Position numbers and translations under genes: made by a program
Shown here: piece after piece, positions 59,201-64,000 of the stretch
Layout: each line of letters begins with the position of its first letter
Position numbering within the stretch: the first letter of the stretch is position 1
Notes under the pieces: generated by a model
Told to the model about the DNA's origin: nothing
The model's input: the letters and a program-made list of their open reading frames with translations, nothing else
Database searches by the model: none
DNA from: Asterias rubens
Lineage: Eukaryota > Echinodermata > Asteroidea > Forcipulatida > Asteriidae
DNA length: 64,000 nucleotides
Direction: 5' to 3'
NCBI RefSeq assembly: GCF_902459465.1
Contig: NC_047068.1
Coordinates: 14,965,195-15,029,194, forward strand

Positions 59201-61967
59201 GACTATGTTCATTTTTCACAGATTCATTGCTTGATCTGACTGGGCTTGATCCGTCGCCCGCGCCCACAAATGATGGTCTGCCCCCATTCCCCGCTTACGT
59301 TCAGCCATCAGCACCACAAACAACTCATCAGTCTAGCACCCAACTGCTTCAGGATCAACTCTCATCATTAGGTAAGGCTATGACATTTATTGAAAGATCT
59401 CATTTGTGTAGTGCCTACAGGTAGGGTCCATAGATTGGTAAATACTCCAAATATTATTGATTAGAAAAACTTACTTGGTGAGAAGCACTGCAGCTGTTGA
59501 AAGTGTTAACTATTTGTTGGAAACGATTCTCTTTGAAGAATTATGGTTTGGAAATTTGTTTTGAAAAAAAACCAAAGGTTTACTTTGCCCGAATTGACGG
59601 GCTTTTGAAGTGGCTTCGGTCGGAATGCGGGAAAGTCTCCTTTAGCGTTGTTGCAGCGAATTGCCACAGCCACAGCCATGGCCATGTTCCATGGCCCAAT
59701 TTCTGGCCTGATGCCCTTTGATACAAGACTTTACATGGGGCCAATTTCATAGAGCTGCTTCAGTAGAAAATACTGCTTAACAAATCCCTGATTAGCAATA
59801 ATTAGCGGGATCAGTCTGTTAATAGAAACTGCAGTTGTTCTCTCTACTGTTTCCCAATTGTCATACAGGTATCAGTACAGCATCATCACAGGTTCCATCT
59901 ACGACCCAGAGCTTCGTCAGGACATCTGTCACCCAGAAGACAAGCCCAACCTCTCTGGAGAGTATGCTTGGGCCAGCCCCGACGTCCACTCTGCCCAACT
60001 ACAACTTTATGAATCAACAACCTGTGAGTATAGTATCTTGACTCGGTGCGCATAATATTCGTCCTTTAGTATGTTTTCAAATTTGCCCTCGAAGAAAAAT
60101 CAGAATTGTTTATTTTTAGTATAAACCACAAGGGAAGCTGACTGGGTAAATATTGAAATGATTTTTGAGGTTGAACAAAGAATTGACTAGAGTGGGATTC
60201 GAACCAACGACCTCCGGATTAACGTACCCCGTCAAAGATATTGACAATATAGGGCTAGATAGCTCAGTTGGTAGAGTGCCGGCACATTAATCCGAAGGTC
60301 GTTGGTGCGAATCCCACTCTAGTCAATTCTTTGTTCAACCCCAAAAATTGTTTATTATTAATAAGAACTAAACAGTTTATTACAGCCCACACCAAGTGAA
60401 CATGGAGGTCAGCCCTTGACTCAATAAAATTCTCTCTTTTTTTTGTGGACAAAATGTCATGCCTGACTCAGCCAAACTGTAATCAATGTCGTAATCAAAT
60501 GATCACCAACTCCCTTCAAAATTCCCCAGGAAAATAAAAGAACTTTTGAAATTTTTTCTTTTTTAAAGGGTTCTGTATTTAATAGTCAGCAACAAGTCAA
60601 TAACCTACAAGCAAGAATAAACCCAACACCCATGGCCATGCCAACAGCAGGTGGAGCAGCAGGTATGATGGTGCGCCCCGCCCAGGCCGCACCCATGGGA
60701 ATGAACCCCGCCCAAACCACACCCATGGGAATGAACCCCGCCCAGGCCACACCCATGGGAATGAACCCTGCCCAGGCCACGTCTATGGGAATGAACCCCG
60801 CCCAGGCCACACCAATGGGAATGAACCCCAGGACTAATACTGCACCAGTCAGGCTACCCCAGAAAAGTCGTCCCCCTAGTGGGGGAGGGGCTGCAACGTC
60901 TCAGGGCGGGGTTCACTCGCCATTTGCCGATCTGGAGAGTCTTGGAAAGAGTATGATGAAACAACAGGTCAATGGAACCAAGCAGCAGGGTGTCAGGTGA
61001 GCATCTCTTAACAGTTGCAGTATTCTATCATCTAGTACTTGCATACACTTGCTCCAACCTATACTCCTACTCATGTTCCTACTCATGCTGCTCATACTCT
61101 TACTAATACTTATAGACCCCTTGCATAACGCGAAACGCTACACTGAGGCAAATGTTTTCATGCACAAAGAACAGCTATCGTCCAATTATTTGCCTCCTTT
61201 GAACCCAGTGAGTGCGGTTTTTGAGTGTGTGACGTCACATGCAATAGGTATATTGTCCTACCTCCTTGTACTCAAACTCCTTCTACATTTAACCTCTTAA
61301 CCATTACTGCTTCATCCTTTGGATGGGACGTAAAGCCGTAGGTGACAATCCTACTCGTGTTCCTGTTTCGTACTCTCTCTCCTACTCACACGCGTATTAA
61401 TGTTCATATGCCCCTACTCCTGTACTTGTTTGATTTTTATATACCTATATACATGTGCTCTGCATTTTCTGATAATTTCGTCAAGCAGATCCAGTTTGAG
61501 TCTTTACCATGAGTTAAGTTTCAACACTATTTTTTACCTTGATGATATATCTGCAGTTCTCAGGAGCAAATGTCGACATTTCAATCTACACAACAAGTGC
61601 TTGCTGCACCCACGCAAGGGATGACACAACCCCAACCACAAGGGGCATCACAGTCTGTAGTACAGTCAATGGCACCTGCAGCAGTTTCTCCTGCAGCAGT
61701 TTCTCCAGCCATTGCGACGGTTCTCTCCTTAGCCGACATGTTTGTACCGCTTGACACAATTCAGCCAGGTGAGTGGTATTTTAAGTGGCTTGGTGAAGCT
61801 GGGGTGGATTTCACAAAGACTTAGGATTAGTCTTATCTCGAGTTAGGACCAGTTACTCGTCCTAACTTAGGACTATCCTAAGACTAGTCCTAAGTTAGGA
61901 CTAGTCCTAACTCTTTGTGAAATCGACCCCTGGTTCAATCCAATACCAAACCTTCCTTGTGTCATCT

Positions 61968-62011
<44 letters not shown>

Positions 62012-62888
62012 CAAGTCTTCTGACACACAAGGCCTGAAGGCCACTTCAAGGTGTGGGCTACAATTATTTTTTCCAGAGGCCATTGCCACCTACTCCTAGG
62101 GATGAAACAGGGTTACCCCTTTTACAGTCCATACGAATGTAGGCTTGGGTATCATCAACTCGAAGCCTGGCCGGTAGAGCAGAAAGCACTACCTCCCCAA
62201 TTTTATGTAGCAAGTGTCATGACCGGGATTCGAACCCACAACCTGCTGATCAAACGCCAGTGCTTGAATCCGGTGCTCTTAACAGTTCGGCCATGTGTTC
62301 GCATCAGTGCTCTACGGCTGTAGGTTGGGTGTTCCTCTCTATGAGTACTGAGAGGGGATTGTCACGCCTAGTTATCTGCCAATCAGATGTAGACGACGAC
62401 TGTGTAGTGTTTTTGATTTGAGGGCAGCAAGTACATACTTTAGAGACAGGGTTGGTAAATGTGGAAAGAAGAAAAAGCAACAACCTAAAACCCCCCAAAA
62501 CTAGTTCCAATCTGAAATCTCACATATTGCTGCTAACATTTGTGTGATTTTTGCTTTGAAACAGCAGCATCTGTCAAAATTCATGATGAAAAAAAAAATT
62601 TATTAAAGAAAACACTTTGGACAAAAATCGGGCCATGTTGCTGTTTCCTTTTTCAAGCACCTTATCTGTGTTGTTCATGCAATAGATTAAGAACCTTGTT
62701 TGTTTCTTCTGTTTATTCTTGCAGGCACTGTGCCACCAGTCACAGCCTATGAGAAAAACCTCATAAAAACGGTGTTTCACTTTGCAAAGAATGTCCCGAG
62801 GCCTGACATCACTGTTTTGGTTGTTTCCACCATGAGTACGAACCCATCGCCGGTAAAGAATGTAGTTTTTCAGGCAGCTGTACCGAAG
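50224..62888 (+). CDS. GGA: GGA clathrin adaptor (Golgi-localized, gamma-ear, ARF-binding), 3' end outside window
   Basis: Exons: 50224-50266, 51690-51774, 53081-53147, 53937-54044, 55821-55944, 56612-56712, 57544-57762, 57932-58013, 58605-58772, 59222-59371, 59869-60023, 60569-60996, 61557-61768, 62725-62888; 702 codons so far, phases consistent. GGAs are monomeric adaptors that bind ARF-GTP at the trans-Golgi, select acidic-dileucine cargo and recruit clathrin. Exons 1-5 encode the VHS domain (HKIQSPQEREAMQ, VGKFRFLNELIKLISPK, AYQMLKKQG). Exons 6-9 encode the GAT domain (FEDEEKSKLLARLLKSKHPD, NNNVKLLTEM, MRPNLFRLASDSED). The hinge has a clathrin-box-like LLDLT and a decapeptide repeat in exon 12. 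Exons 13-14 begin the gamma-ear domain (VVSTMSTNPSPVKNVVFQAAVPK). The remaining ~65-70 ear residues should lie past 64,000. Which vertebrate GGA it matches best cannot be told by eye. Confidence 0.95.
50903..51090 (+). mobile_element. LINE reverse-transcriptase 3' remnant
   Basis: The frame reads KFSFMLTAVRLWNALPADVI and APSVTVFRSHI before a stop. This is the characteristic C-terminal end of CR1/L2/Jockey-type reverse transcriptases (RxWNxLP followed by a short helix). Only the end of the element is present, in GGA intron 1. Confidence 0.7.
51885..52612. repeat. MITE family B copy interrupted by a family A MITE
   Basis: TTAA at 51885-51888 and 52609-52612, left end AGCCATTGGACACTTTCGG, right end GTGTCCAATGGCT. 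Its interior is split at GTGTTTAA|AATAAATCC by the element at 52,072-52,448. Confidence 0.9.
52072..52448. repeat. MITE family A copy nested in family B
   Basis: Inverted ends AGGCAGTGGACACTATTGG and CCAATAGTGTCCATTGTCT, flanked by TTAA on both sides (52068-52071 and 52449-52452). Removing the insert with one TTAA restores the uninterrupted family B sequence seen at 18,131. Confidence 0.92.
52730..52945 (-). repeat. tRNA-derived SINE fragment (Leu-like)
   Basis: Minus strand: GTGTGGGATCAAATCCC (B-box-like) preceded by CTCAAGCTCTGGTGTTTC; body with GGTGCACTGTGTTCTTTTACG. Same family as 640-935 and 62,040-62,300. Confidence 0.6.
53592..53930 (-). mobile_element. LINE reverse-transcriptase 3' remnant
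   Basis: An open frame of 112 residues reads MSWQYGKFFHNQAPVYF, then LTCPMTRSKAGDRTFTVTAA, KEWNELPSYIKSAPSVDVFK and a stop. This is the typical C-terminal end of a CR1-like LINE reverse transcriptase. It sits in a GGA intron, antisense; the rest of the element is absent. Confidence 0.75.
54326..55693. mobile_element. 1.37-kb fold-back transposon with palindrome-array ends
   Basis: Outer inverted repeats TACGGAAGCCCATTAGCACC (left) and GGCACTAATGGGCCTTCGTA (right) lead into arrays of ~21-bp units, each a small palindrome. The left array is 54,364-54,571 (about 9 units, AATCCGTTATTACGGATT). The right array is 55,353-55,663 (about 14 units, the complementary form AATCCGTAATAACGGATT). The flanks share TAGTTTTG (54,318-54,325 and 55,692-55,699), consistent with a 6-8-bp target duplication. 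The ~780-bp interior has no transposase frame. It includes a 33-bp direct duplication (AAGGAAGATGCTTCAGAG twice near 54,620-54,680) and a GTGGAGTC...GACTCCAC palindrome at 55,234. Inserted in the GGA intron 54,044-55,821. Confidence 0.88.
57119..57462 (-). mobile_element. LINE reverse-transcriptase 3' remnant, frameshifted
   Basis: On the minus strand, fragments read LPISFRTQYKINLLTFKALH, GSAPPYLQSML, then in another frame TTYGDRDFSNIAPRLWNFLP and KYLRDKHDISHFQQSLKTH. Together these form the thumb and C-terminal end of a CR1/L2-type reverse transcriptase. At least one frameshift or stop separates them, so it is a dead copy. Located in the GGA intron 56,712-57,544. Confidence 0.75.
58121..58324. 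repeat. (TTTG)n microsatellite
   Basis: About 200 bp of almost perfect TTTG repeats (one C interruption at 58,145, one A near the start) in a GGA intron. The long frames on both strands across it are artefacts. Confidence 0.97.
60121..60222 (-). repeat. tRNA-derived SINE, 5'-truncated
   Basis: Minus strand: GGTTCGAATCCCACTCTAG (B box), then CTTTGTTCAACC and TTACCCAGTCAGCTTCCCTT. The A-box half is missing. It faces the plus-strand copy at 60,252-60,350. Confidence 0.8.
60252..60350 (+). repeat. tRNA-derived SINE head with intact A and B boxes
   Basis: A box TAGCTCAGTTGG (60,260-60,271) and B box GGTGCGAATCC (60,304-60,314). The acceptor stem GGCTAGA pairs with TCTAGTC, but the anticodon stem does not fold. 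The tail CTTTGTTCAACCCC matches the SINE bodies at 40.4-41.0 kb. Confidence 0.8.
60674..60828 (+). repeat. 30-bp coding repeat in the GGA hinge
   Basis: Five in-frame copies of a 30-bp unit encoding a decapeptide (PMGMNPAQAT with small changes) inside GGA exon 12. The region is GC-rich compared with neighbouring sequence. It lies in the flexible hinge between the GAT and ear domains. Confidence 0.93.
61801..61930. repeat. Short palindromic MITE
   Basis: GGGGTGGATTTCACAAAGA at the left and TCTTTGTGAAATCGACCCC at the right. The 130-bp interior is made of alternating CTTAGGA/TCCTAA blocks, so the whole element can fold on itself. A 36-bp T run follows at 61,973-62,008. Confidence 0.85.
62030..62300 (-). 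repeat. tRNA-Leu-derived SINE
   Basis: On the minus strand, 62,218-62,296 reads GGCCGAACTGTTAAGAGCAC (A-box region), CGGATTCAAGCACTGGCG and GTGGGTTCGAATCCCGG (B box). These are the order and sequence of a leucine tRNA with its long variable arm. The remaining SINE body lies to the left. Nearest to intact of several such copies in the window. Confidence 0.75.
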
Positions 62889-64000
62889 GTAAGCTTTTAC
62901 AAATTGTTTAAAAGTTATACATTTGGTGATTTTGGTTCAAATTAAAAAACTTCCAGAGAATAGATGATTTGAATGTTAGGGGTGAGACAATTTACAAAAT
63001 AAATCGTGGAAAGTTTCAGTTTGTGTTGGCACTATACATTACACTATGTATTACACTATGTATTATTGCCGAGTATATTTAGATTTAGAACTTTTATGGC
63101 TATGAAACAAGTGTTGGTATTTATACAGTAGCGTAGAGTAATATCGAAGTCTTATAGAGCGCACATATCTACCAAACAAGGTACTCAAGGCGCTAAGTAT
63201 ATACAAACTTTCAGAATGATAGGTAATTGCAGTGAGGAATCTTGAGACCCAATTATTTAGCACCTTCTAAGGGTTTACAAGGTGCTACGACACATACAGC
63301 AGCCACAGCCAGGAACACCGGGGCGAACCCCTTCTCTATTCGAAAAGTGCACTGGGTTCTTTTACATAAGTTACACAACACATGGGACCAACGGCTTTAC
63401 GCCCCATAGGAAGGACGAAGCAATGGTTAAATGTCTTGCTTAAGGACACAAGTAATACCGTCGATATATCGAAAATACTCAAAAACTTGATATTTTTTTG
63501 ACATCGAAATCGCCGATGTCACTTTTATAATCATATCGTAATATCGGATTTTCGATATATCGAAAATTTTGATGTTTTGAAAATTTCGATGTTCCTAAAT
63601 GATATCGAAAATACCAAAAGAGTGTCCGATTATTTAAAAGAAACCTGTGGTTGAGTATTAGAAAAGCCGTCGTCATTATGTAGTTTCATCATTTTGAGTT
63701 GCCCTATTAAATAAAATACGTTTTACAACCAAGTATGTCCGCTTGTTCTTTGTGTTTTTCGCCATCAGCCGCCGGCCAGCCGCAGAAGTTCACGACCCCG
63801 CGGCGAGCGCACGGTAAAACCTCAAAAGAAACCGCTGCTGCTGCCCCAGCCTATTGGCTGTTTAAGATGCAACTTTCCATTGCGCATGTGATCAAAATCA
63901 ATGCGTCTTCATCACAGCATTATTGACTTTGCATAAATACCCCGCAAAAACTTCCCCGAATCAACAAGACAAAACAAAACAAGGAAGAAAACAATCTTAC
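62889..64000. other. GGA intron running to the window end
   Basis: No further GGA exon was recognised. The stretch holds a dispersed repeat (63,145-63,450, sister of 31,480-31,765), an AT-rich palindromic segment with CGATATATCG motifs (63,455-63,610), and a GC-richer segment with CCGCCGGCCAGCCG near 63,770 that may belong to the same element. Confidence 0.5.
63145..63450. repeat. Dispersed repeat, copy of 31,480-31,765
   Basis: Shared blocks include AGGTACTCAAGG, AAGTATATACAAACTTTCAG and AAGGGTTTACAAGGTGCTAC; ends with GTCTTGCTTAAGGACACAAGT, as in the tRNA-Leu-related SINE bodies. Confidence 0.65.

Noticed and set aside
60252..60325. Possible functional tRNA gene
   Set aside because: A and B boxes and acceptor stem are good, but the anticodon stem does not pair and the sequence continues into a SINE body shared with other copies.
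60586..60810. Minus-strand AWAGFIPMGV repeat frame
   Set aside because: Antisense reading of the GGA hinge decapeptide repeat.
62218..62296. Possible tRNA-Leu gene on the minus strand
   Set aside because: Mismatched arms and linkage to a repeated body indicate a SINE head.
63735..63926. 63-codon frame near the window end (start MSACSLCFSP)
   Set aside because: Short, no known domain, next to a palindromic repeat; could be part of a transposon but cannot be supported.

Overview
This is a metazoan nuclear window: four conserved, intron-rich protein genes, one SRP RNA gene, a small cluster of fibrinogen-domain genes, and very dense short DNA-transposon and SINE debris. The gene set, the PAN + fibrinogen-domain proteins and the repeat style suggest a marine invertebrate deuterostome. 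An echinoderm, perhaps a sea star, is my best guess; this rests on pattern recognition and was not checked by a search.

Layout. (1) 1-13,285: three fibrinogen-related (FReD) copies on the minus strand. There is a 727-aa gene (1101-3284), a deleted and frameshifted pseudogene (5121-5833) and a 459-aa gene (9806-11185). The intact proteins have a signal sequence, a PAN/apple-like domain, a Thr/Pro/Ser linker encoded by a 27-bp minisatellite, and a C-terminal fibrinogen domain. (2) 13,286-24,897, plus: the last 11 coding exons of TSC2 (tuberin), including the Akt site and the Rap/RheB-GAP domain. The 5' exons are not in the window, so the FReD genes probably lie antisense inside a TSC2 intron. 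(3) 30,255-36,780, plus: complete USP1 deubiquitinase, 6 coding exons, 764 aa. (4) 40,203-48,537, minus: complete TTC30/IFT70, 14 coding exons, 647 aa. (5) 49,210-49,508, plus: a 7SL/SRP RNA gene. (6) 50,224-62,888, plus: GGA clathrin adaptor, the first 14 coding exons; the end of its ear domain lies beyond the window.

Every splice junction listed was read from GT/AG signals, and reading phase is maintained through each gene. The neighbours share no obvious pathway: growth-factor/TOR signalling (TSC2), DNA-damage deubiquitination (USP1), ciliary transport (IFT70), protein targeting (SRP RNA), Golgi-endosome sorting (GGA) and putative lectin or immune recognition (FReD).

Introns and intergenic DNA hold several families of inverted-repeat elements. 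These include TTAA-flanked MITEs (one nested insertion shows the target site), a TA-flanked MITE, a hAT-like element, and a 1.37-kb fold-back element in a GGA intron whose ends are arrays of small palindromes. tRNA-derived SINEs and three LINE reverse-transcriptase remnants are also present. The strongest items for follow-up are the nested FReD cluster with its expandable linker, the loss of the autocleavage insert in USP1, and the fold-back element.
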